Program-made: the position numbers and the translations under genes
Notes under the pieces: model-generated
What the model saw: the letters and a program-made list of their open reading frames with translations, nothing else
Databases searched by the model: none
What the model was told of the DNA's origin: nothing
Shown here: piece by piece, positions 16,783 through 24,274 of the stretch
How positions within the stretch are numbered: the stretch's first letter is position 1
Layout of the letters: each line of letters starts with the position of its first letter
From: an uncultured Clostridium sp.
Lineage (GTDB): Bacteria; Bacillota; Clostridia; Clostridiales; Clostridiaceae
Reading direction: 5' to 3'
Length of the DNA: 34,243 nucleotides
NCBI GenBank assembly: GCA_934746015.1
Contig: CAKVEW010000034.1
Coordinates: forward strand, 1 to 34,243

Positions 16783-17178
16783 ATGAGCGGAAGAATAACA
16801 TCATGTGAAATAAAAACAGGATGTAACGAACAAATTGAAGCAATAGTTAAATTACCAGAAGAAAAGAGATCAGTTATGTTTGGAACAGTTTTAGATTGCA
16901 ATAGATGCCCTGTAGTAGATGCAGTAGTAAAATTATTACAAGTAGTAGAGGGATATAGATACCCTTATCCTTTGACTCACACTTTCACAGATTGTCATGG
17001 ACAATTCTTATTAGGACCATTATGCCCAAACACAAAATATATGTTAAAGATCTATAAGGACAATATTGTAATAAAATATACTGAATTGGAAACAACTTCA
17101 TATAATGGAAAATGCATAGGAAAGCCTGAGCATGGCGATAATAAACCTGATCATGGTAAAGGTTGCTGCGATTTTTAA
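16783..17178 (+). CDS. Cysteine-rich small protein with carboxypeptidase-regulatory-like (transthyretin-type) domain
   Basis: 131 residues, no signal peptide or membrane segment. The central part (about 30-105), SVMFGTVLDCNRCPVVDAVVKL then HTFTDCHGQFLLGPLCPNTKYMLKIYKDN, has the GTV...G.pv.gA.V....... T....G.f.....p..Y.l pattern of the CarboxypepD_reg-like beta sandwich. At least eight cysteines are spread along it, ending in a His/Asp/Gly-rich tail with GCC. Related small cysteine-rich proteins in clostridia have been suspected of spore-surface roles, but nothing here proves that. TAGGAGG precedes the ATG; TATACT at about 16734 may be a -10. Function unknown. Confidence 0.65.
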   Translation: MSGRITSCEIKTGCNEQIEAIVKLPEEKRSVMFGTVLDCNRCPVVDAVVKLLQVVEGYRYPYPLTHTFTDCHGQFLLGPLCPNTKYMLKIYKDNIVIKYTELETTSYNGKCIGKPEHGDNKPDHGKGCCDF

Positions 17179-17201
17179 TTTTTAAAATTCAATAACAAAA
17201 G

Positions 17202-17228
17202 GTCCCTTGAATATTAAGGGGCTTTTTT
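17202..17228 (+). terminator. Terminator after the cysteine-rich protein gene
   Basis: GTCCCTT (17202-17208) pairs with AAGGGGC (17216-17222), loop GAATATT, followed by six T. Confidence 0.88.
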
Positions 17229-17281
17229 GTTGTTTAAAATTCTGATAAAATTATAGTATTTATAAAATAGGAGTATTAGAA

Positions 17282-18355
17282 GTGGAAAAGATAGTTATAT
17301 ATATAGTTGGGATTTTCTTTGCTTTAGGTATTTTAGATTATATAATTGGTGGAAAATTTAATTTAAGTAAGGGAATAGAAAGTGGAATTAAAAGTATGGG
17401 ATCACTGGCTTTGTCAATGATAGGTATACTTTCAATAACACCAATAATTTCAGATTTTTTACTTAAATATGTAATTCCATTATTCAATAATAGTTTTATT
17501 AGTCCAAGTATACTTTCATCTTCAATTATTGCTGTAGATATGGGAGGGTATAAAATTGCAGAAGCTATTTCTAGAAATCAAACAGAAATTTATTTTTCTG
17601 GAATATTAATATCATCTATGTTAGGCTGTACCATAAGCTTTACATTACCTTTAGCTTTAGGAATAATAAATGAAAAAAATATAGATATATTATGTAAGGG
17701 TATTCTTTGTGGCATAGTAACATTACCTGTAGGATTGTTTTTAGGTGGAGTACTTTTAAAAATGCCAATAATGATTATTCTTAAAAGTATTTTTCCAATA
17801 GTTTTAATATCACTTTTAATAATTATAGGATTAAATAAGATTCCTAATATAATGATTAGATACTTTAAAATCCTTGCGAAAATTATATTTATAATAGGTA
17901 TAATTGGTCTAGGACTTCAGGGAATAAGGTCAATTACAGGTATAGAGCTTATTGGGAATTTATTACCATTAGAGGAGTCAATCACTATAGTAGGGAAAAT
18001 AGCAATATTTTTATCTGGTGCAAATGTAATGATAGAAGTAATAAAAAGGTTATTTAATAATATAATTAAAAAATTAGGAGATATTATGGCTATTAATTCA
18101 CATTCTGTTACATCATTAATAGGAAGTTTAGCTTCAGCAGTTATAGTATTTACTGATTTTGATAAATTAGATAATAGAGGAAAAGTCATATGTTCAGCCT
18201 TTTCCGTAGGAGGAGCTTATGTATTTGGTGGACAACTTGCTTATGTAGTTACAGAAGCAAAGGAAATAGCCTTTATTTATATAGTCGTAAAACTAATTTC
18301 AGGATTATTAGCAATTTTATTAGCTTTAAAAATAACAAAAAGGGAGCTATCTTAA
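17282..18355 (+). CDS. eutH: EutH-family membrane transporter (ethanolamine type)
   Basis: 357 residues, about ten hydrophobic segments. The N-terminus MEKIVIYIVGIFFALGILDYI and the conserved segments AVDMGGYKIAEAIS, LPVGLFLGG and SAFSVGGAYVFGGQLAYV are those of EutH, the integral membrane protein of ethanolamine-use clusters thought to move ethanolamine into the cell. Start is GTG with GGAG about 8 bases upstream. No eutBC lyase, microcompartment shell or eut regulator gene is next to it, so it is an orphan here. Neighbours are a small cysteine-rich protein and, convergently, apbE. Substrate assignment rests on family membership alone. Confidence 0.85.
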   Translation: MEKIVIYIVGIFFALGILDYIIGGKFNLSKGIESGIKSMGSLALSMIGILSITPIISDFLLKYVIPLFNNSFISPSILSSSIIAVDMGGYKIAEAISRNQTEIYFSGILISSMLGCTISFTLPLALGIINEKNIDILCKGILCGIVTLPVGLFLGGVLLKMPIMIILKSIFPIVLISLLIIIGLNKIPNIMIRYFKILAKIIFIIGIIGLGLQGIRSITGIELIGNLLPLEESITIVGKIAIFLSGANVMIEVIKRLFNNIIKKLGDIMAINSHSVTSLIGSLASAVIVFTDFDKLDNRGKVICSAFSVGGAYVFGGQLAYVVTEAKEIAFIYIVVKLISGLLAILLALKITKRELS

Positions 18356-18371
18356 TTAATAGCATCCCTTT
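18339..18371. terminator. Hairpin between convergent eutH and apbE
   Basis: AAAGGGAGCTAT (18339-18350) pairs with ATAGC-A-TCCCTTT (18359-18371, one bulged A). It overlaps the last codons of eutH. Tails are AT-rich rather than pure T. Confidence 0.6.
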
Positions 18372-18375
18372 ATTA

Positions 18376-19422
18376 TTAATTAGATAAGGTGAAATCACTA
18401 TTAGATAAAGTAAATATGTTCTTTAAACCATCAGTTATATAAACTTTATTATCTTTAGTTATAAATATTGCATCTATACCATCTATAGAATTAACAAATT
18501 TCATACCTTCTTCAACGCCCATTGCAAATACTGAAGTAGATAAAGCATCTCCATCAGTGGAATTATCACTTACTATAGTAATTCCAGCAATTTCATTTTC
18601 ATAAGGATAGCCAGTTTTAGGACTTAAAATATGATGATATTTAATTCCATTTTCTTCAATATATCTTTCATATATTCCAGAAGTAACGATTGATTTATTA
18701 CTAGTAATAAGAGTACCTATAATACCACCACGTTCAGAAAATGGATCTTGAATACCTATTTTCCATTCATCGCCATTTGGTTTTTTACCATGAGCAAATA
18801 TATTTCCACCTAAGTTTATTATAGCACTATTAACTCCTTCTTCAGTTAATATATCTGAAATTACATCAGCTGTATATCCTTTAGCTATACCACCTAAATC
18901 TAGCATCATGCCTTTTCTCTTTAAATAAATAGTTTTATCGGCATCATTAATTTCAATATCACTATATCCAATTAGGGGAAGCTTTTCATCAATTTCTTGC
19001 TTTGTTGGAACTTTTGCCTCAGGAAGGCCAATGCTCCACAGTTTTACTATTGGACCTACTGAAATATCAAATAATCCATTTGAAAGCTTTGAGTATTCTA
19101 CACCTTTTTTCACAACAGTATATGTGTAATCATCTACTTTTACAGGATTAATACCAGCTTCGTCATTTATTTTGTCTACTAAAGTACCATTTTCATTTAT
19201 ACTTAAAATAGATTCAAGTTCTTTAACTTTATTAAATACCTTATTTAGAATTTCTTCATTGGTACTATCATAAAGACTTACGGTAACTACAGTTCCCATT
19301 AATAGTTCGCTTTTCTTCAATGGTTCCGATGCTTTGTTATTTTTTGAACAACTAGTTAAAATAGAAAGAGAAAAGATTAACAAAAGTGACAGAACAAGAT
19401 TTTTTAGTACTTTTTTTGTCAT
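18376..19422 (-). CDS. apbE: ApbE-family FAD:protein FMN transferase, lipoprotein (FmnB-like)
   Basis: 348 residues. Signal peptide with lipobox LTSC (lipidated C25) places it on the outer membrane face. ApbE signatures: LLMGTVVTVSLYD, GLFDISVGPIVKLWS, LDLGGIAKGYTAD, INLGGNIFAHG, HHILSPKTGYP and DGDALSTSVFAMG (metal and FAD pocket). It cleaves FAD and attaches FMN through a phosphoester bond to a Thr in Dxx[ST]GAT motifs. The neighbouring lipoprotein at 19529-19954 carries exactly that motif, so it is the obvious substrate; Ndh2 and quinone-related genes next door complete a flavin-based electron export set. TTAGGAGG precedes the ATG. A terminator lies between it and the upstream lipoprotein gene. 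Confidence 0.93.
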   Translation of the reverse strand: MTKKVLKNLVLSLLLIFSLSILTSCSKNNKASEPLKKSELLMGTVVTVSLYDSTNEEILNKVFNKVKELESILSINENGTLVDKINDEAGINPVKVDDYTYTVVKKGVEYSKLSNGLFDISVGPIVKLWSIGLPEAKVPTKQEIDEKLPLIGYSDIEINDADKTIYLKRKGMMLDLGGIAKGYTADVISDILTEEGVNSAIINLGGNIFAHGKKPNGDEWKIGIQDPFSERGGIIGTLITSNKSIVTSGIYERYIEENGIKYHHILSPKTGYPYENEIAGITIVSDNSTDGDALSTSVFAMGVEEGMKFVNSIDGIDAIFITKDNKVYITDGLKNIFTLSNSDFTLSN

Positions 19423-19462
19423 AAAAATCCTCCTAATTAATAATAGTTAATATTATTATAAG

Positions 19463-19512
19463 TAAAAAAATAAAAAATAACAAAAGACTTTAGACAAGAG
19501 CCTAAAGTCTTT
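19463..19512 (-). terminator. Terminator after the FMN-binding lipoprotein gene
   Basis: On the minus strand AAAGACTTTAG (19512-19502) and CTAAAGTCTTT (19493-19483) form an 11-bp stem followed by a T-rich tail down to about 19463. It separates the lipoprotein gene from apbE, so apbE is made by read-through or from its own promoter. Confidence 0.85.
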
Positions 19513-19528
19513 ATTTAAATAACAAATA

Positions 19529-19954
19529 TTACTTAGCTTCTGTTAAAGCTTCTTCTGCTAAAGTTTTGAATTTATCTGAAGTACTAGTAGCACCTGTTAC
19601 AGCATCAACTGCAGTAACATCTTGCTTTTCAACTAAAGCTTCTTCTAAAGCTGGGAAAGCTTCTACTGGACTGCTTCCTGAAATACTCTTCATTTTAGTG
19701 TTGTATTCTTCGTTGTTTAATTTGCTTGTACCATCTTCACCAACTTCATCGTATTTAACAGTAGCGATTTTACCGTCTTTTACTTCTATTTCAATTGATG
19801 CAGTATAGCCTTTATCATCCTTTTCAGATGTTTTTTTGTATGTACCATCTTTTAATCCTGATTCTTTAGCTTCTTCTTTATTACCACATCCTACAAATAC
19901 TGTAGTAGCTAAAGCAGCAACTGCTAATAAGCTTATAACTCTTCTTGATTTCAT
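19529..19954 (-). CDS. pplA: FMN-binding lipoprotein, PplA-like flavin electron carrier
   Basis: 141 residues. Signal peptide with lipobox FVGC (lipidated C23), a short Lys/Glu linker and one FMN-binding domain (about 35-140). The attachment motif DAVTGAT (D117-T123) matches the ApbE target Dxx[ST]GAT, predicting FMN bound to T123. Listeria PplA has two such domains; this one has a single domain. The start at 19954 is chosen because AAGGAGG lies 8 bases upstream; the 16-residue longer reading from 20002 is not supported. Expected to carry electrons from membrane quinone to acceptors outside the cell. It is divergent from ndh2. Confidence 0.88.
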   Translation of the reverse strand: MKSRRVISLLAVAALATTVFVGCGNKEEAKESGLKDGTYKKTSEKDDKGYTASIEIEVKDGKIATVKYDEVGEDGTSKLNNEEYNTKMKSISGSSPVEAFPALEEALVEKQDVTAVDAVTGATSTSDKFKTLAEEALTEAK

Positions 19955-20270
19955 AAAAAAATCCTCCTTAAACTTATTTAATTTATGTTGAATTGTTTTC
20001 AATTACTAGTTCATTATACACAAAATAAAATATAATTGATATTCGAATTACTTATGATGTATAAGAAAAATTAATAGTAAAAAGTAATGAATAAATAGCT
20101 ACATATTAGGAAATATAAGGGTTTTAGAGAAGCGAGTTCAAATAAAAATCAATAAAATATTGTTAAAAAAACTACAAAAATTTTTCCGAATAATATAGAC
20201 ATCTTAAGAAATACTGTATAGAATTAGATATGCTATTTTAGAATTATTTAAATGAAGGGAAGGGTTCAAC
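19955..20270. promoter_or_regulatory. Divergent control region between pplA-like and ndh2 genes
   Basis: No gene is visible in these 316 bases. On the minus strand TATAAT (20018-20013) is a good -10 for the lipoprotein gene. Dyads are AATTG-TTTT-CAATT (19991-20004), TAATT-N8-AATTA with an ATTCGAAT centre (20033-20050). A sequence TTGTTAA-N7-ACAA (20160-20177) partly resembles the Rex redox-repressor box, with three mismatches. AGGGAAGGG before 20271 is the ndh2 ribosome binding site. No flavin riboswitch was recognised. Confidence 0.45.
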
Positions 20271-22190
20271 ATGTCAAAAAATAAGATACTTGTTCTTGGC
20301 GCAGGATATGGTGGTGTCCATGCTGCTAAGAAATTGGCCAAGAAATATAAAAAAAATGATGATGTGGAAATAACTTTAATAGATAGAAATCCATTTCATA
20401 CATTAATGACAGAGTTACATGAAGTTGCAGGGGGAAGAGTTCACCCTGAATCAGTACAAGTTGAATTATGTAAAATTTTCGGAAAATCAAAAGTTAAAGT
20501 TGTAACAGATTTTATAGAAAAAGTTGATACAGATAATAAAGTTGTAAAAACTACTAATGGAAAATATTCATATGATTATCTAGTTATAGGTACAGGAAGT
20601 GAGCCTGCTTTCTTTGGAGTTCCTGGAGTAAAGGAAAATGGATTTACTTTATGGTCATTTGAGGATGCACTTAGAATAAGACATCATATTGAAGATATGT
20701 TTGCTAAGGCAAGCCTTGAAAGAAATGCTAGTAAGAGAAAAGAAATGCTTACATTTATAGTAGCTGGTTCAGGATTTACTGGTATTGAAATGGCTGGAGA
20801 GCTTCTAGAATGGAAGAGCAGATTAGCAAGAGAATATAATGTAGATGAAACAGAAGTTACTTTAAAAGTTGTTGAAGCTATGGGAACTATCTTAAATATG
20901 TTAGATAGAAAGCAAGCTGATAAAGCTGAGAAATATATGCTTAAGCATGGTGTAGAAATATTAAAAAATTCACCTATAGTAGAAGTTAGCGAAGATAAGA
21001 TAACTTTAAAAAGTGGAGAAGAAATTAATACAAGAACTTTAATATGGACTTGTGGAATTCAAGGAAATCAAGATGCTAAAGAATATGGATTAGAAACAGC
21101 TAGAGCAGGAAGATTACAAACTAATGAATATATGCAAGCTGTAGGAAAGAAAGATGTATTTGTTGTTGGAGATATGGCTTACTTTGAAGAAGAAGCTGGC
21201 AGAGGAACTCCACAAATAGTTGAAGCAGCAGAACAAACAGCTAATACAGCAGTTAAAAATATAATTGCTTCAATAGAAAATAAAGAAATGGAAAAATTCC
21301 AAGGGAAATACCATGGATTTATGGTTTCAATCGGTGGAAGATACTGTGTTGCTAACTTAAGTGGAATTAAATTATCAGGATTCTTTGCAATGATAATGAA
21401 GCATTTAGTTAATATGTACTACTTATGGGGAGTAAATAATATACACGCTGTATATAGCTATTTACAACATGAGTTCTTTGATATGGAAGATAAAAGATCT
21501 GTAATGAGAGGACATGTATCATCTAAAGGAAATAGATTATGGCTAATACCATTAAGAGTATATATAGGTTGCTTATGGTTAATTGAAGGTATTAAGAAGT
21601 TATTAGGAGAATCTGTATGGGATAAAATGTGGGATGCAGGTAGCATTAAAGGATTCTTTAACAATATTACAATTGGTGCAGATAGCTGGACTAAGGCTGG
21701 AAATGTAAAGATGCCGTTTACATGGTTACAAGATGCAACATCAGGTGCTTCAGCATCAGGTGCTGGAGAAGTTGCAACTGAATGGGCTACACCAATATTT
21801 AAAGAAATTCCAGGTTGGTATTCTGCAATAATGGAAATTATGATGCCAAATCCAGAAGTAGCTGTTTGGTTCCAAAGAATAGTTGTATTAATGGAAATTG
21901 GAATGGGACTTTGTTTAATAGTTGGATTATTTACATTTATATGGAGTGCAGTTTCAGTTGTTATGCCAATTAACTTTATCTTATGTGCTATGGCTGGATG
22001 GGATATATTATGGTATGTATTCGGATCAATTGCATTAATGAGTGGAGCAGGTAGAACATTTGGACTTGATTACTATATTATGCCTTGGATTACTAAGTGG
22101 GCTGATAATTTCTGGCATGGAAAGAAAAAACCAGTATATGTTAATAATGAATATGTTAATAATAATTCAGCATCTCTTAATGTAGAATAA
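20271..22190 (+). CDS. ndh2: Type II NADH dehydrogenase with C-terminal membrane domain (Ndh2 of extracellular electron transfer)
   Basis: 639 residues, far longer than a usual NDH-2 (about 400). FAD motif GAGYGGVHAAKKL at about 8-20, NADH motif AGSGFTGIEMAGEL at about 165-178, and TCGIQGN plus FVVGDMAY typical of NDH-2. From about residue 425 a membrane region follows, with at least four hydrophobic segments (RLWLIPLRVYIGCLWLIEG; VVLMEIGMGLCLIVGLF and onwards; SALSVVMP-type; WDILWYVFGSIALM), resembling a DoxX-like domain. This two-part layout is that of the Ndh2 used in Listeria flavin-based electron export, oxidising cytosolic NADH and reducing membrane demethylmenaquinone. AGGGAAGGG precedes the ATG. 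Followed by a hairpin and then eetA. Confidence 0.9.
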   Translation: MSKNKILVLGAGYGGVHAAKKLAKKYKKNDDVEITLIDRNPFHTLMTELHEVAGGRVHPESVQVELCKIFGKSKVKVVTDFIEKVDTDNKVVKTTNGKYSYDYLVIGTGSEPAFFGVPGVKENGFTLWSFEDALRIRHHIEDMFAKASLERNASKRKEMLTFIVAGSGFTGIEMAGELLEWKSRLAREYNVDETEVTLKVVEAMGTILNMLDRKQADKAEKYMLKHGVEILKNSPIVEVSEDKITLKSGEEINTRTLIWTCGIQGNQDAKEYGLETARAGRLQTNEYMQAVGKKDVFVVGDMAYFEEEAGRGTPQIVEAAEQTANTAVKNIIASIENKEMEKFQGKYHGFMVSIGGRYCVANLSGIKLSGFFAMIMKHLVNMYYLWGVNNIHAVYSYLQHEFFDMEDKRSVMRGHVSSKGNRLWLIPLRVYIGCLWLIEGIKKLLGESVWDKMWDAGSIKGFFNNITIGADSWTKAGNVKMPFTWLQDATSGASASGAGEVATEWATPIFKEIPGWYSAIMEIMMPNPEVAVWFQRIVVLMEIGMGLCLIVGLFTFIWSAVSVVMPINFILCAMAGWDILWYVFGSIALMSGAGRTFGLDYYIMPWITKWADNFWHGKKKPVYVNNEYVNNNSASLNVE

Positions 22191-22230
22191 TGATGAAATA
22201 AATTTAATATATATGTATAATAGATATTAC

Positions 22231-22258
22231 TAAGGTAGAGTTACTTTACTCTACCTTA
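22231..22258 (+). terminator. Hairpin between ndh2 and eetA
   Basis: TAAGGTAGAGT (22231-22241) and its complement at 22248-22258 form a perfect 11-bp stem with a 6-base loop. The tail is AT-rich but lacks a clear T-run, so it may end only part of the transcripts. A TATAAT at 22288-22293 lies too near the eetA start to be called with confidence. Confidence 0.6.
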
Positions 22259-22306
22259 TAAATTGTATAATTATAATGGAAATACATTATAATGGAGATG
22301 AGTAGT

Positions 22307-22687
22307 ATGTTTAAAAAACTTGATTTTGTTATAATAGCAGTATTAATGATACTGTCATTTTTACCTGAAATAATATTAGGAGCATCTGTTGGAAAAGGAC
22401 TTAGTAATACATATGCAGAAATAACGGTTTCTGGAAAGTTGTATAAGAATATTCCTTTATCACAACATAGAGGAGAAGAAACTATAGAACTAAAAACTAA
22501 GGATGGAGTTAATATTATTAAGATAAAAGATAATAAGATAGGTATAATAGAAGCTGATTGTCCAGATAAGGTTTGTATGAATCCACAGTATATTGAAAAG
22601 CCTGGAGAAAGCTTAGTATGCCTTCCTCATAAAGTTATGATAGAAATTAAGGGAATGGCAGAAGATGATATTATACTATCATATTAA
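22307..22687 (+). CDS. eetA: EetA-like NusG domain II protein
   Basis: 126 residues from ATG 22307, chosen because GGAG (22294-22297) is 9 bases upstream; an ATG at 22292 is in frame but has no ribosome binding site. One N-terminal membrane segment (about 7-27), then a NusG domain II beta-barrel outside the cell. The conserved DCPDKVC (C85, C90) and VCLPHKV (C105) cysteines are present. Members of this family sit in extracellular electron transfer loci and are proposed to link Ndh2/quinone to the flavoprotein, though the exact chemistry is not settled. The next gene starts 9 bases after its stop. Confidence 0.87.
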   Translation: MFKKLDFVIIAVLMILSFLPEIILGASVGKGLSNTYAEITVSGKLYKNIPLSQHRGEETIELKTKDGVNIIKIKDNKIGIIEADCPDKVCMNPQYIEKPGESLVCLPHKVMIEIKGMAEDDIILSY

Positions 22688-22696
22688 GGAGAAACT

Positions 22697-23212
22697 ATGA
22701 AAAAAACTAGTAAAATAGTATATATAGGATTATTAGTAGCTCAAGCATTAGTTTTGCATATAATTGAGCGTTCGATTCCTGTACCGTTTATAACACCAGG
22801 TGCAAAGCTTGGATTGGCAAACTTAATTACTGTAATTGCTCTATATACATTAGACAGTAAAAAAGATGCTTTTTTAGTGTTATTCTTAAGGCTTACTTTA
22901 TCAACTATGTTCGGAGGAAATTTGTCTTCTTTTATGTATAGTGCAGCTGGTGGAATATTAAGTTTTCTATCTATGGTAATGGTGAAAGAGGTATTTAGGG
23001 ATAATGTTAGTATTATTGGGGTTAGTTCAGCGGGAGCTATATTTCATAATGTAGGACAATTAATAATTGCATCATTAATAGTAAAAAATATAGGTGTTAT
23101 GTTATATTTACCTGTATTATCAGCTATAGGAATAGGTACTGGTATTTTTATTGGTATAACAGCTAACTATGCAGTGACACACTTAAGAAAACTTCCAATG
23201 TTCAGAAGTTAA
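22697..23212 (+). CDS. eetB: EetB-like Gx transporter family membrane protein
   Basis: 171 residues, five or so membrane segments. PGAKLGLANLITVIAL, the Gly/Ser-rich GGNLSSFMYSAAGGILS segment and HNVGQLI are typical of the family once labelled heptaprenyl diphosphate synthase component I, now Gx transporter family. In electron-export loci this gene is EetB, a membrane partner of EetA. AAGGAG precedes the ATG; it is co-transcribed with eetA and probably with the prenyl synthase 57 bases downstream. Biochemical role is not established. Confidence 0.87.
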   Translation: MKKTSKIVYIGLLVAQALVLHIIERSIPVPFITPGAKLGLANLITVIALYTLDSKKDAFLVLFLRLTLSTMFGGNLSSFMYSAAGGILSFLSMVMVKEVFRDNVSIIGVSSAGAIFHNVGQLIIASLIVKNIGVMLYLPVLSAIGIGTGIFIGITANYAVTHLRKLPMFRS

Positions 23213-23269
23213 ATGGTTATGACGTGAAAAAAATATATGATTTTTTAATCACTAAGAAGGTGGAATACA

Positions 23270-24235
23270 ATGGACAACATTTGGAACAATTATCCGGAAA
23301 TAAAACAAGAGCTTACTGAAGTATTAAACTTAATGAAGAATAACGTAAAATGTAAAGACAAAAAAATAGAAAAATCTATAATGGAATTAATTGAATCAGG
23401 TGGTAAGTTATTAAGACCTGCTTTTGTTTTAATAGGATCAAAATTCGGTGATAATGATAAAAGTAAGGCAATACCTACTGCAGCAGTAATAGAAATGCTT
23501 CATATGGCAACTTTAGTTCATGATGATGTAATAGATGACTCAAAACTTAGAAGAGGGAAAGAGACTATTCAATCTAAGTATGGTAAGGATTATGCAGTAT
23601 ATATAGGAGATTATCTTTTCTGTGTATGCTTTAAAATATTAGCAACTAGTGAGTCATTACAAGCTATAAAAGTTGACTCAAGAGCAATGTCAAAGATTTG
23701 TATGGGGGAAGTAAATCAGCTAAATTCTAGATTTTCTATGAAATTTTCTGTTAAAGATTATTTAAGTAGAATATCAGGAAAAACAGCAGAATTATTTTCA
23801 ATATCATTATATTTAGGGGCAGCAGAATGTAATGCTGAAGAAAAAGTAGCAAAGGAACTTGGAAATATTGGGCACAATCTTGGAATGGCCTTTCAGATAA
23901 TAGATGATATTTTAGATTATGAAGGTACTGATAATAGTATAAAAAAATCAGCAGCAAATGACTTGAAACAGGGCATTTATACTATCCCATTAATTTATGC
24001 TTATAAAAACAATAAAAATGCTTTTAAAGATATTCTTGGGAAAGATTATTATAATGAAGAAGATATAAGTGAAATAGTAAAATTAGTTAGAGATAACAAA
24101 GGAATACAAATGGCTAATGATTTAGCTGAAAAGTATATGAATAAATGCTTTAAGGGAATAGATAGACTTCCTGATAATAATTATAAAATTATATTAAGAG
24201 AAATAGCTACTTGGTTATTGAAGAGGACATACTAA
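23270..24235 (+). CDS. dmkB: Polyprenyl diphosphate synthase (DmkB-like)
   Basis: 321 residues, standard trans-prenyltransferase length. First Asp-rich motif LVHDDVIDD with DDxxD (D85-D89) and following RRGK; second motif QIIDDILDY. GGKLLRP near residue 44-50 binds isopentenyl diphosphate. It elongates farnesyl or geranyl diphosphate to a long-chain polyprenyl diphosphate, here probably the side chain of the demethylmenaquinone used by Ndh2, since it closes the electron-export gene set. The DHNA prenyltransferase (DmkA) that would use the product is not in the window. AAGGTGG precedes the ATG. The stop codon lies in the terminator stem. Confidence 0.9.
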   Translation: MDNIWNNYPEIKQELTEVLNLMKNNVKCKDKKIEKSIMELIESGGKLLRPAFVLIGSKFGDNDKSKAIPTAAVIEMLHMATLVHDDVIDDSKLRRGKETIQSKYGKDYAVYIGDYLFCVCFKILATSESLQAIKVDSRAMSKICMGEVNQLNSRFSMKFSVKDYLSRISGKTAELFSISLYLGAAECNAEEKVAKELGNIGHNLGMAFQIIDDILDYEGTDNSIKKSAANDLKQGIYTIPLIYAYKNNKNAFKDILGKDYYNEEDISEIVKLVRDNKGIQMANDLAEKYMNKCFKGIDRLPDNNYKIILREIATWLLKRTY

Positions 24236-24274
24236 AGGGTTGCTTAATTTAAGTAACCCTTTAGTATGTTTTTT
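24228..24274 (+). terminator. Strong terminator overlapping both convergent stop codons
   Basis: CATACTAAAGGGTT (228-241 of this block, 24228-24241) pairs with 24255-24268, with inner CTTAA/TTAAG and one G-U pair, then six T (24269-24274). The dmkB stop (24233-24235) and the LysR gene stop (24244-24246) both sit inside the hairpin. Confidence 0.9.

Noticed and set aside
18190..18387. 65-codon frame overlapping the eutH end
   Set aside because: Out-of-frame with conserved EutH residues and lacking a start signal.
20160..20177. Rex-type redox repressor box before ndh2
   Set aside because: Only the left half fits; three mismatches in the right half, in an A-run. Mentioned only as a weak resemblance.
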